Positions 16,869-25,034 of a DNA stretch of 64,000 bases are shown one piece after another. How positions within the stretch are numbered: position 1 is the stretch's first letter; each line of letters starts with the position of its first letter. The notes under the pieces are model-generated. The model was not told the origin of the DNA. It searched no databases and saw nothing but the letters and a program-made list of their open reading frames with translations. The stretch spans positions 1 through 64,000 of the forward strand of contig JAFAFU010000084.1 of NCBI GenBank assembly GCA_023423335.1. Direction: 5' to 3'. Both the position numbers and the translations under genes were made by a program. The stretch comes from Bacillota bacterium (GTDB lineage Bacteria > Bacillota > Clostridia > Lachnospirales > Lachnospiraceae).

Positions 16869-16907
16869 CAATATCGTTTGAAAAATGTTTCTTTTCAAAC
16901 GATATTG
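16869..16907. promoter_or_regulatory. Perfect 16-bp inverted repeat
   Basis: CAATATCGTTTGAAAA (16869-16884) pairs without mismatch with 16892-16907 across a 7-nt spacer. No T run follows on either strand, so a terminator is unlikely. Its position about 20 nt upstream of the -35 box of the transporter promoter suits an operator, for instance for the AraC-type protein encoded at 22489. Confidence 0.5.
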
Positions 16908-16926
16908 TTGATTTATTCGTTATATA

Positions 16927-16955
16927 TTGTTTGTTATCAATTGATATTATATAAT
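16927..16955 (+). promoter_or_regulatory. Promoter of the sugar ABC transporter operon with palindromic spacer
   Basis: TTGTTT (16927-16932) and TATAAT (16950-16955) are spaced by 17 nt. The spacer contains the perfect 12-nt palindrome TATCAATTGATA (16935-16946), a likely repressor or activator contact site. Confidence 0.65.
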
Positions 16956-17002
16956 GTGCCTATAAGAAACTTGTTCAATTATTTAGGAGGAGGTAATATT
17001 AC

Positions 17003-18370
17003 ATGAAATTCAAGAGGATTATGGTGTTATTTCTGGCGATTGTGACAATGTTTGCCGTTGCGGCATGCAAGAAAGACGGAGCAGAAAAGACAGACGGAAA
17101 AAATGATGCGAAACCCACAACAGAAGCTACGAAATCCCCTGGGGAGGATGCGGGAGCAGAACCTACAGAAGAAGCGAAAGAGCCTGTTACATTACGTATG
17201 GCATGGTGGGGCTCTCAGACCCGTCACGACAGAACCATTGAAGTAATCAATATGTACATGGATCAGAATCCTCATGTTACGATTGAATACGAGTTTTACG
17301 ATTTTGATGGATATTTTACAAAGCTGAATACGCTGGTGGCTTCCAATGAGGTCTGGGACTGCTTCCAGTTAGGCGGCAACTTCCCTACATATATCAGCAA
17401 GGTACTTCCGTTAAATGATTTTATCGACGCAGGTATCATTGATACCTCCAATACAACAGAAGCATTCCTTAAGACAACAAGAAGCGATGGAATTCAGGTT
17501 GGTTTATCCAACGGCGTTAACTGCTACGGTGTAGCGTATGATCCTCAGATGTTTGCCGATGCCGGTGTTCCGGAGCCTACGGAGAACTGGACCTGGGACG
17601 AATGGAAGAATGCATGTCTGACGATCCATGAGAAATTAGGCATCTTCGGAAGCTCCAAGCTGGATGATTTTATCGCAGGCTGTTCCTCCGGTGTTCCCCA
17701 GTCTCAGAAAGATTTAAGCTTCTTTGCGATGAGCAATGACAAATTAGGCTTTGATGATTATACCTTACTCACAGATTACATCCAGCTTAGGGCCGACCTG
17801 GTTGCAGCCGGCGCATATCCGGATCCCGGCGCAATCGCTGAGATTAAGGATATCGAAGGCGACTATCTTGTGACCGGTGAAGCGGCTATGACCTGGGTGG
17901 CAAGCAACCAGTTTATCGCATTATCCGATGCGGCCGGCAGAGAGCTGAAATTAGTTCCGCTGCCCAGAAAATATGCGGACGGCAGTTCCGGTTCCGCGAT
18001 ACAGTCTTCCCAGATGTTCTGTGTATCTCAGGATTCCAAGAATCCTGAAGAGGCAGCGAAGTTCTTAAGCTTCTTCTGGACGGACGAAGAAGCGAACAAG
18101 ATTCTGGCAGGCGAGCGCGGTATCTCCATCCACACCAATGTTATTGAAGCTCAGAAAGCAACCATGACGGAACAGCAGGCATATGTAAATGATTTTGTTA
18201 ACTTAATCGGCAGCTTCGAAGTGGGTGAAGTTAACGTAATCAGCCCTCCGCAGTGGCAGATTATCAAGGATCAGCATGACCTTACCATTCAGAAGGTAAT
18301 CTACGGCGAGATGACAGCGGATCAGGCCGCAAAGGACTTCTACGAGTTTGCAAAAGCCCAGTTTGAATAA
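17003..18370 (+). CDS. Extracellular sugar-binding lipoprotein (family 1)
   Basis: A 455-residue solute-binding protein of the carbohydrate uptake-1 ABC family. A signal sequence ends in the lipobox AVAAC with Cys22 as the lipidation site, followed by a Lys/Glu/Thr-rich linker to about residue 60 and then the binding domain (WWGSQTRHDRTIEVINMYMDQNPHVTIEYEF). AGGAGGAGG precedes the start. It is followed by two permeases and a glycosidase, but no ATPase gene is in the operon, so a shared MsmX-type ATPase encoded elsewhere is expected. Given the GH4 alpha-galacturonidase and uxa genes nearby, an oligogalacturonide or related pectin fragment is the likely substrate (inference). Confidence 0.9.
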   Translation: MKFKRIMVLFLAIVTMFAVAACKKDGAEKTDGKNDAKPTTEATKSPGEDAGAEPTEEAKEPVTLRMAWWGSQTRHDRTIEVINMYMDQNPHVTIEYEFYDFDGYFTKLNTLVASNEVWDCFQLGGNFPTYISKVLPLNDFIDAGIIDTSNTTEAFLKTTRSDGIQVGLSNGVNCYGVAYDPQMFADAGVPEPTENWTWDEWKNACLTIHEKLGIFGSSKLDDFIAGCSSGVPQSQKDLSFFAMSNDKLGFDDYTLLTDYIQLRADLVAAGAYPDPGAIAEIKDIEGDYLVTGEAAMTWVASNQFIALSDAAGRELKLVPLPRKYADGSSGSAIQSSQMFCVSQDSKNPEEAAKFLSFFWTDEEANKILAGERGISIHTNVIEAQKATMTEQQAYVNDFVNLIGSFEVGEVNVISPPQWQIIKDQHDLTIQKVIYGEMTADQAAKDFYEFAKAQFE

Positions 18371-18454
18371 AAGAACCTGGATATTTGATCTTTCTTCCCC
18401 GTGTAACTTAATAATATCATGAATTGGCATCAGATAATTCAACCTGTACTACTG

Positions 18455-18495
18455 AGAACTCTTATACTATATTCCTCAATTAGTATAAGAGTTCT
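18455..18495 (+). terminator. Intra-operon hairpin after the binding-protein gene
   Basis: A perfect 15-bp stem (AGAACTCTTATACTA at 18455-18469 with 18481-18495) and an 11-nt loop, with only a weak T run. Such hairpins usually stabilise the binding-protein mRNA or terminate part of the transcripts, giving more binding protein than permease. Confidence 0.6.
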
Positions 18496-18527
18496 TTCAT
18501 AAGTGACGAACATAAGGAGGCTCCGAA

Positions 18528-19436
18528 ATGTTTAAAGGTTTAATAAGCAATATAACAAGATTTTTCCATAAGGAGGCTACGGTCGGCTATGTATTTGCAA
18601 CCCCTTTTATCCTGGGGTTCTTAGGTTTTATCATAATACCGATCCTGTCTTCCCTCTATTACTCCTTTACCGATTATAATCTGATTAATAAGGAGAATTT
18701 TATCTGGTTTGATAATTATGTTCGATTAATGAAGGATTCCCGCTTTTGGAATTCTGTTAAGGTAACACTGAATTACGTGGTTACTTCTGTTCCTCTGAAG
18801 TTATCTTTTGCTCTATTGGTCGCTATGATCTTGACACGTAAAACAAGAATGGCCAGTTTTTACAGGTCCCTGTTTTATGTCCCATCCCTGATCGGCGGCA
18901 GTATTGCCGTATCTCTGGTCTGGAAAGAACTCTTTGCCCGCAAGGGATTAATTAACCGCATGTTTACCCTGATTGGACTTAAGCCGATCTCCTGGTTCGG
19001 TGATATGAATTTTGCTATGGTTCCCTTGATACTTATGACGACCTGGCAGTTCGGCTCCAGTATGATTATATTTGCAGCAGGCTTAAAACAGATTCCGGTT
19101 ACCTATTATGAAGCGGCAAAAATAGATGGTGCTAATAAATTCAAGTCGTTTTTCAATATTACGATCCCTTGTCTGTCCCCGGTTATCCTGTACAATCTGG
19201 TTATGCAGACAATCGCGGCATTCATGACCTTTACCCAGGCCTTCGTTATTACGAAGGGCGGTCCCAATGATGCCACGAACTTCTATGCTCTGTATGTATA
19301 TAAACATAGCTTTGAATATCGCAATATGGGCTATGCCAGCGCAATGTCCTGGATTATGCTGGCTCTCATGAGCATGATAACGCTTTTGATCTTTAAGACT
19401 TCAAAGCGTTGGGTGTTCAGTGAAGCAGATAGTTAG
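18528..19436 (+). CDS. Sugar ABC transporter permease (MalF/UgpA type)
   Basis: A 302-residue permease with six predicted membrane segments. The ATPase-contact EAA loop reads YEAAKIDGANKFKSFFNITIPCLSP, with the conserved Gly, near residue 195. The N-terminus is short, as in UgpA/LacF rather than MalF. AAGGAGG precedes the ATG. It follows the binding protein and is 14 nt from the second permease, with which it forms the heterodimeric channel. Confidence 0.92.
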   Translation: MFKGLISNITRFFHKEATVGYVFATPFILGFLGFIIIPILSSLYYSFTDYNLINKENFIWFDNYVRLMKDSRFWNSVKVTLNYVVTSVPLKLSFALLVAMILTRKTRMASFYRSLFYVPSLIGGSIAVSLVWKELFARKGLINRMFTLIGLKPISWFGDMNFAMVPLILMTTWQFGSSMIIFAAGLKQIPVTYYEAAKIDGANKFKSFFNITIPCLSPVILYNLVMQTIAAFMTFTQAFVITKGGPNDATNFYALYVYKHSFEYRNMGYASAMSWIMLALMSMITLLIFKTSKRWVFSEADS

Positions 19437-19450
19437 GGGAGGAGGCAAAC

Positions 19451-20299
19451 ATGAAGATTAAATACAAGAAGCATATCGCTCCATTTGTATACCATATTGT
19501 AATTACATTGATCGGATTTGTAATGGTATATCCGGTATTATGGATGATCAGCGGTTCCTTTCGTAATAATACGGAGATTCTAAACGGCACCATGGGCTTG
19601 ATTCCTCCCCATTGGAGATTTGATAATTATACCACCGGCTGGAGGGGCTTTGGCGGCATCAGTTTTGCTACCTTCTTCAAGAATTCTTTCATTGTAACGG
19701 GAATTGCAACAGCTGCTACTGTAATGAGCTCCGCATGTATTTCCTATTCCTTTGCCAGACTTAGATACCCCGGCAGGAAGCTCCTGTTTTCTCTTATGAT
19801 TATGTCCTTGCTTTTACCGGGACAGGTTCTGCTGATTCCGCAGTATTTAATCTATAATAAGATGGGATTAGTGCCCTCCATTATTCCGTTAGTGTTACCT
19901 CATTTCCTTGGTCAGGCTTTCTTTATCTTCCAGATGATGCAGTTTATGGCAGGTATCCCCAGAGAACTGGACGAAGCTGCTTTCGTAGACGGCTGCAGCA
20001 GGTATGGTATTTTCAGACGGATTGTGGTACCATTATTAAAACCGGCAGTGATTACTACAATCATCATCCAGTTCTACTGGAAATGGGATGACTTCCAGGG
20101 GCCCCTGATATATCTAAGCAAACCGCAGTCATATACCATGTCCATAGCGCTGAAGCTTTTTGCGGACTCATCCTCAAGAACGGACTATGGTGCGATGTTT
20201 GCTATGTCCACCCTGTCCCTGCTTCCGGTATTCCTGATCTTCCTGTTCTTTAATAAATATCTGACCGAGGGTATCAGTACGAGCGGCCTGAAGGGATAG
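19451..20299 (+). CDS. Sugar ABC transporter permease (MalG/UgpE type)
   Basis: A 282-residue inner-membrane permease with six predicted membrane segments, partner of the preceding gene. The EAA loop reads LDEAAFVDGCSRYGIFRRIVVPLLKP. The N-terminal HIVITLIGFVMVYPVLWMISGSF and C-terminal FFNKYLTEGISTSGLKG are typical of the UgpE/LacG group. GGGAGGAGG precedes the start. A glycosidase gene follows after 53 nt on the same strand. Confidence 0.92.
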   Translation: MKIKYKKHIAPFVYHIVITLIGFVMVYPVLWMISGSFRNNTEILNGTMGLIPPHWRFDNYTTGWRGFGGISFATFFKNSFIVTGIATAATVMSSACISYSFARLRYPGRKLLFSLMIMSLLLPGQVLLIPQYLIYNKMGLVPSIIPLVLPHFLGQAFFIFQMMQFMAGIPRELDEAAFVDGCSRYGIFRRIVVPLLKPAVITTIIIQFYWKWDDFQGPLIYLSKPQSYTMSIALKLFADSSSRTDYGAMFAMSTLSLLPVFLIFLFFNKYLTEGISTSGLKG

Positions 20300-20352
20300 G
20301 ACAGATAACAGCAATCGATAATACGGCCGGACTATGACTGAGAGGAACTATT

Positions 20353-22449
20353 ATGGCGATCAACCGATATGAATGGGTAACCAGACATAATCCTGTTTTG
20401 AAAACAATTGAATATAAATCACCGCTTACGGTAGGAAACGGTGATTTAGCCTTTACCGCTGATGTCACAGGTCTGCAGACCCTGTATGAGGAATATAAGG
20501 AGCACAACTCCCCGTTATGCACAATGAGCCAGTGGGGATGGCATACGACGCCGGTAAGCAATGAGCGATATGCTTACGCGGCGGAAGATATCGAGATGAC
20601 GGAGTATGCTTATGCCGGCCGTAAGGTAACCTATGCGGTGGATAAGAAGCAGGGCAATGAAGAGGTTTATTTCTGGCTGAGGCAGAACCCTCACCGTATG
20701 AATCTCGGCAGGCTGGGCTTTCTCTACCGGGGAAAGAAAATCCTGCCGGAGGAGCTGACCGGCATCCGTCAGACCCTGTATCTGTATGAAGGTATCCTGG
20801 ACAGCCGTTTCCTGCTGCATGGAGTTCCCTGCAGGGTTTTAACGGCATGCCACCCGGACATGGATTCCATTGCGGTCAGAATAGAATCAGAGCTGTTAAC
20901 CGGGGGCTCATTGTCCGTAATGGCGGCATTTCCATACGGATCACCGGATATTACGGCATCGGACTTTGATGCGCCGGACCGGCATATTACTCAGGTAATA
21001 TATCAGGGAGGGCGGGAGATTACTCTTAAAAGGCAGCTTGACCGTACCCGATATCAGGTTGATATCCTGTTTGACCATGAAGTAAACTTTGATAACATAC
21101 AACCGCATCAATATCATATAACAACGGATGAGGCTGACCGGCTCTCCTTCTCCGTCACCTTCTCGGAGGGGGAAAAGACAGCCCCGGCCGCGGAGCAGGT
21201 ATTTAACAGCAGCCGGGAAGGCTGGAAAGCTTTCTGGACGAACGGCGGGGCAGTGGAACTGCACCGATCAGAGGATGACCGGGCATTTGAACTGGAGCGC
21301 AGGATCGTATTGTCCATGTACCAGTCCGCAATTCAGTCCTGCGGTTCCTTACCCCCTCAGGAGACAGGCCTTACCTGTAACAGCTGGCACGGCAAATTTC
21401 ATTTGGAGATGTATCTATGGCATTTGGCATACCTGCCGCTCTGGAACAGGAGAAAGCTTCTGGAGAGAAGTATTGACTGGTATTTAAAGATACTGCCGCA
21501 GGCACAGGCGGGTGCTGCCAGAAACGGTTTTAAGGGAGCAAAATGGCCGAAGCAGGTGGCATATGACGGGATAGACAGCCCATCCCCGATAGCGACACTG
21601 CTGATCTGGCAGCAGCCCCATATCATCTATATGCTGGAGCTGCTGTATCAGAGTATCCGTAGCTCGGAATCAGAGGCCGGGCAGGTGAATCCGGAGAGCC
21701 CCAAGCTTCTGAACCGGTACTGGGTTCTGATAAAGGAGACGGCGGATTATATGGCGGATTTGGCCGTCTATAATGTTAAGACCCGAAAATACGACCTGGT
21801 TCCTCCGGTCATCCCGGCGCAGGAGGCCCATGATCCGAAACATACATTAAACCCGGTCTTTGAGGTGGAGTATTGGAGATTTACGCTGTTCCTGGCGGTC
21901 CGGTGGGCGAGACGCTTAGAGCAGGAGGAGGCTTCCGGGGAATGGCTTAAGGTAGCCCGGAATATGGCGGAGCTGCCAATGAAGGACGGCTTATACCTTG
22001 CTCACGAGAACTGCCCGGATACCTATGAGAAGTTTAACCGGGATCATCCGATGATGGTTGCGGTCTACGGACTGATTAACAGTGACCGGGTGGACCGAAA
22101 AGCCATGGAACGCACGCTTAGGAAGACGGTGGAGTGCTGGGACTATAATTCCATGTGGGGCTGGGACTTTGCCATGATGGCCATGACAGCCGTAAGGCTG
22201 GGTCTTCCAGAGCTTGCTGTCGAGCTCCTCCTGATGGATACACCGAATAACCAATATGCAGAGAGCGGCAATAATTCCCAGAGGAAGCGGGAGGACCTCC
22301 CCTTATATCTTCCCGGCAACGGGTCCCTGCTGCTTGCGATCCCTTTGATGACGGCCGGATATCATGGCTGCGGCGAGGAGAATCCCGGCTTTCCGAAGAA
22401 CGGAAGGTGGAAGGTTGAGTATGAGGACCTGCTGCCCTTCCCGTATTAA
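20353..22449 (+). CDS. Putative (alpha/alpha)6-barrel glycosidase, family unassigned
   Basis: A 698-residue cytoplasmic protein without signal peptide. The N-terminal third (PLTVGNGDLAFTADVTGLQT) resembles the beta-sandwich of GH65/GH95-like enzymes, and the C-terminal half is rich in helices of the six-hairpin type (SWHGKFHLEMYLWHLAYLPLW, FEVEYWRFTLFLAVRWA, WDYNSMWGWDFAMMAMTA). Glu409-like acids in HLEMYLWH or the D of WGWDFAM are candidates for catalysis, but this cannot be settled by eye. The genomic setting, directly behind sugar permeases and next to galacturonate genes, suggests it cleaves an imported pectin-derived oligosaccharide. I do not recognise a characterised family with certainty. 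Confidence 0.65.
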   Translation: MAINRYEWVTRHNPVLKTIEYKSPLTVGNGDLAFTADVTGLQTLYEEYKEHNSPLCTMSQWGWHTTPVSNERYAYAAEDIEMTEYAYAGRKVTYAVDKKQGNEEVYFWLRQNPHRMNLGRLGFLYRGKKILPEELTGIRQTLYLYEGILDSRFLLHGVPCRVLTACHPDMDSIAVRIESELLTGGSLSVMAAFPYGSPDITASDFDAPDRHITQVIYQGGREITLKRQLDRTRYQVDILFDHEVNFDNIQPHQYHITTDEADRLSFSVTFSEGEKTAPAAEQVFNSSREGWKAFWTNGGAVELHRSEDDRAFELERRIVLSMYQSAIQSCGSLPPQETGLTCNSWHGKFHLEMYLWHLAYLPLWNRRKLLERSIDWYLKILPQAQAGAARNGFKGAKWPKQVAYDGIDSPSPIATLLIWQQPHIIYMLELLYQSIRSSESEAGQVNPESPKLLNRYWVLIKETADYMADLAVYNVKTRKYDLVPPVIPAQEAHDPKHTLNPVFEVEYWRFTLFLAVRWARRLEQEEASGEWLKVARNMAELPMKDGLYLAHENCPDTYEKFNRDHPMMVAVYGLINSDRVDRKAMERTLRKTVECWDYNSMWGWDFAMMAMTAVRLGLPELAVELLLMDTPNNQYAESGNNSQRKREDLPLYLPGNGSLLLAIPLMTAGYHGCGEENPGFPKNGRWKVEYEDLLPFPY

Positions 22450-22461
22450 TGGAGTTTTGAG

Positions 22462-22483
22462 CTGCCTGTCGGCAGTATGGAGG
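22462..22483 (+). promoter_or_regulatory. RBS hairpin of the AraC gene
   Basis: CTGCC (22462-22466) and GGCAG (22471-22475) form a TGTC-loop hairpin that ends 1 nt before ATGGAGG (22477-22483). The start codon follows 5 nt later. The ATG inside the Shine-Dalgarno is in frame but should not be used. Confidence 0.55.
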
Positions 22484-22488
22484 TTTAG

Positions 22489-23349
22489 ATGCAGAATATT
22501 TTATTTAACGATGCGGTCGGCGGTATTGCGGTGGAGCGTATTGAACGGGATTTTAACTTCAATATGCTGTCAAAGCATTTTCATAATGAATATGAGATCT
22601 ATTATCTGATCAACGGAGAACGGTATTATTTCATCGAAAAGCAGATCTTTTATGTGAAGAAGGGAAGCCTGGTTTTTATTGACCGGAACCAGATCCATAA
22701 GACGGTCGGAGCGAATACGAATTACCACGACAGAATTCTGATGCTGATTTCCGAGGAGGAGCTGAAGCCGATCCTCAGTCTGTGTGATAACTTTGATGTT
22801 GCCTCCTTTTTTACGAAAAACTCCGGTATTATTGAGTTGAGTGAAGCCGGCCAGAAGCATGTGGAATGCATCCTTTTAGCCGTCATCCGAGAGATGAAGC
22901 AGAAGCAGTCAAATTATGAATTTCTGGTAAAGGCGAAGCTGGCAGAGTTGATGATATATGCTCTCCGGTGTAAGAACGGGGAGAATTCCACGGTAAAGGC
23001 GGAACCGGTAAAAACAGAGAAATACAGAAAAATCAGCGAGATAGCCGAATACATCAATGAATATTACCAGTCCGATATCTCTCTGTCGGATATCGCCAGG
23101 GACTTCTATATCAGCAAATGCTATCTGAGCAGAATTTTCAAAGAGATAACAGGCTTTACGGTAAATGAATATATCAACATCATCCGGGTGAAGAAAGCAC
23201 AGCAGCTGTTAGAGCATTCGGAGTATAACATCACGGAGATTGCGGAGATGATCGGATATGACAGCATTACCTATTTCGAGAAGATTTTCAAGAAATATCT
23301 TGAGCTGTCACCGTTAAAATATCGTAAGAAGTTTATGAAGAAATCATAG
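22489..23349 (+). CDS. AraC family transcriptional regulator
   Basis: A 286-residue regulator. The N-terminal half is a cupin-like ligand domain (FHNEYEIYYLINGERYYFIEKQIFYVKKGSLVFIDRNQIHK), and residues about 185-284 contain two helix-turn-helix motifs (SLSDIARDFYISKCYLSRIFKEITG and ITEIAEMIGYDSITYFEKIFKKY). It closes the transporter-glycosidase operon and most likely senses a pectin-derived sugar and activates this operon and perhaps the neighbouring uxa genes. Candidate sites are the dyads at 16869-16907 and 16935-16946. Confidence 0.9.
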   Translation: MQNILFNDAVGGIAVERIERDFNFNMLSKHFHNEYEIYYLINGERYYFIEKQIFYVKKGSLVFIDRNQIHKTVGANTNYHDRILMLISEEELKPILSLCDNFDVASFFTKNSGIIELSEAGQKHVECILLAVIREMKQKQSNYEFLVKAKLAELMIYALRCKNGENSTVKAEPVKTEKYRKISEIAEYINEYYQSDISLSDIARDFYISKCYLSRIFKEITGFTVNEYINIIRVKKAQQLLEHSEYNITEIAEMIGYDSITYFEKIFKKYLELSPLKYRKKFMKKS

Positions 23350-23381
23350 AATGGGCTTCAATTATTATATTGATACGCAAA

Positions 23382-23435
23382 GCAAGAGGCATGGTGCTTC
23401 CCCCATGGGATATGGGGAGCATCCGTGCCTCTTGC
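23382..23435. terminator. Bidirectional hairpin between convergent genes
   Basis: GCAAGAGGCA (23382-23391) pairs with TGCCTCTTGC (23426-23435), and the stem continues inward through GCTTCCCC/GGGGAGC. It lies between the convergent araC and GH4 genes. T runs are poor, so it may act mainly as a 3'-end stabiliser. Confidence 0.6.
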
Positions 23436-23482
23436 ATCTATATCGCTGTCTATTCAAGCAGCCCCGGTGTAATTTGTTTTCC

Positions 23483-24868
23483 TCAGAACCATTCCCCGGG
23501 CAGAAATGCTTTTGTATTCGTTAACATCTCGTCAAATAATTTCTTTGCGTCCGCTTCCCCGATCACCATTAAGGGATCTGCCAGGAAGGCTTTGAAGGCA
23601 AGGTCTTTATCAAACGTAAGGGCTGCTTCCATAACCTCCTTATGGATATTTACATGGGGCATGATCAGAGCCTTTACATTCTCGGGCAGGCTGCCTGCAA
23701 AAACAGGGGAGATGTGGTCCTTTTCGAATAAGGCGTTGGTCTCTACGATAGCGCCTAAGGGAAGATTGGCAATCTGCCCGGAATTCGGAATATTCACATT
23801 ACTCACTGTTCTCTCCAGGCCGACCAGGGATTTAATCAGAAGAATTCCTTCTTCACCGGAGGGCTTCATATCCAGTGTCTCCTCCCCTGCAAGAAGGCGG
23901 GCGCTCCGTGCCTGACGCTGATGCAGATCATCAATACGGTAATCTACGGTTGTCAGGGCAAACTTAAAGGAATGGGCGGTATCGGGGTCCTTCAGATAAA
24001 TCGGGGGCATGAATTCTGCCAGGTGGCGGTCACCGGCTGCGGCGATTAAGCCATAGTTCTTAAATAAATCGAACTTTACTCTATGAGCGCAGGCAAAGGG
24101 ATTCGTAAGATAACCGTCAACATTCTCCCCATATCCGGTCTCATAGTATTGATCGATGAATTTCCGGTACATGGGAAAGAGGTCAACTCCCTGATAGGAA
24201 GCACGGTCAAACCAGGTAAAATGGTTGATGCCCATAACATTCACATAAATTTCGTGCCGTTCGATGCTGTCAATGCCAAGCTCCTTCGCACACATATCCG
24301 CCAGCAGCTTCTGCGTATTGAACACCTCATGGCAGCAGCCGAAGGCTTTGATCTCGGGAAAGACATGATATAAGGTCCGAACACAAAGGCTCATGGGATT
24401 TGTATAATTAATGACCCAGGCCTTGGGGGAGTACGCGCGGATCGCCTCGGCAATCGTTATAAACATCGGAATCGTGCGGAGTGCCCGCATCAGGCCGCCG
24501 GGTCCGGCGGTGTCACCAACCGGCTGCCAGATTCCGTACCTCTCCGGGGTATGTACATCGGAGCGCATCTCCTCGAAGGTTCCGGGAAGAATAGAGATCA
24601 CTACGAAATCAGCACCGGTCAGAGCCTCCTCTAAGGAAGCAGCTGTCTCATAGCTCCATTTTCCCTTCCGTCCAGGTTCGTTCTTTAAGGAATTGCCGAT
24701 GATTGCATTGTTCCTCGCAGCCTGCGGATCAATATCATAGAGGAGGATGGTGCCGCTGATTTTATCCTCCAGGGACAGGTCGGTCATAAAGGTCCAGGCC
24801 CATCCCATCGAACCTCCGCCGATATATGCAATCCTGATGTCAGAAACTTTTTTGTCACTATAGTTCAT
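23483..24868 (-). CDS. GH4 alpha-galacturonidase (LplD-like)
   Basis: A 461-residue NAD- and Mn-dependent family 4 glycoside hydrolase. The Rossmann loop IAYIGGGSMGW lies at residues 13-23, and the metal-site region GCCHEVFNTQ places Cys179-His180-Glu181-Val182. A CHEV active-site motif has been reported as characteristic of alpha-galacturonidases such as Bacillus LplD, distinguishing them from other GH4 members. The enzyme would release galacturonate from alpha-linked digalacturonate or similar fragments by an oxidation-elimination mechanism. It follows uxaC on the same strand after 166 nt and feeds the uxaC-uxaB-uxaA route. Confidence 0.85.
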   Translation of the reverse strand: MNYSDKKVSDIRIAYIGGGSMGWAWTFMTDLSLEDKISGTILLYDIDPQAARNNAIIGNSLKNEPGRKGKWSYETAASLEEALTGADFVVISILPGTFEEMRSDVHTPERYGIWQPVGDTAGPGGLMRALRTIPMFITIAEAIRAYSPKAWVINYTNPMSLCVRTLYHVFPEIKAFGCCHEVFNTQKLLADMCAKELGIDSIERHEIYVNVMGINHFTWFDRASYQGVDLFPMYRKFIDQYYETGYGENVDGYLTNPFACAHRVKFDLFKNYGLIAAAGDRHLAEFMPPIYLKDPDTAHSFKFALTTVDYRIDDLHQRQARSARLLAGEETLDMKPSGEEGILLIKSLVGLERTVSNVNIPNSGQIANLPLGAIVETNALFEKDHISPVFAGSLPENVKALIMPHVNIHKEVMEAALTFDKDLAFKAFLADPLMVIGEADAKKLFDEMLTNTKAFLPGEWF

Positions 24869-25034
24869 GTCAATACCTCGTTTCTTGGAATGTTATAGAT
24901 AAATCTTCCATACTGCCGATGCTATTCACAATAGACAAGCTATCAAATACCATTTATTGTTTTATAAAACGATTATAAGATAATATTCCACTTAAAACTA
25001 CTAATATATTTTGCATTTTTCTTCAAAATTCAAA

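Noticed and set aside
16869..16907. Rho-independent terminator
   Set aside because: The stem is perfect, but neither strand has a T run after it, and no gene ends here on either strand close enough.
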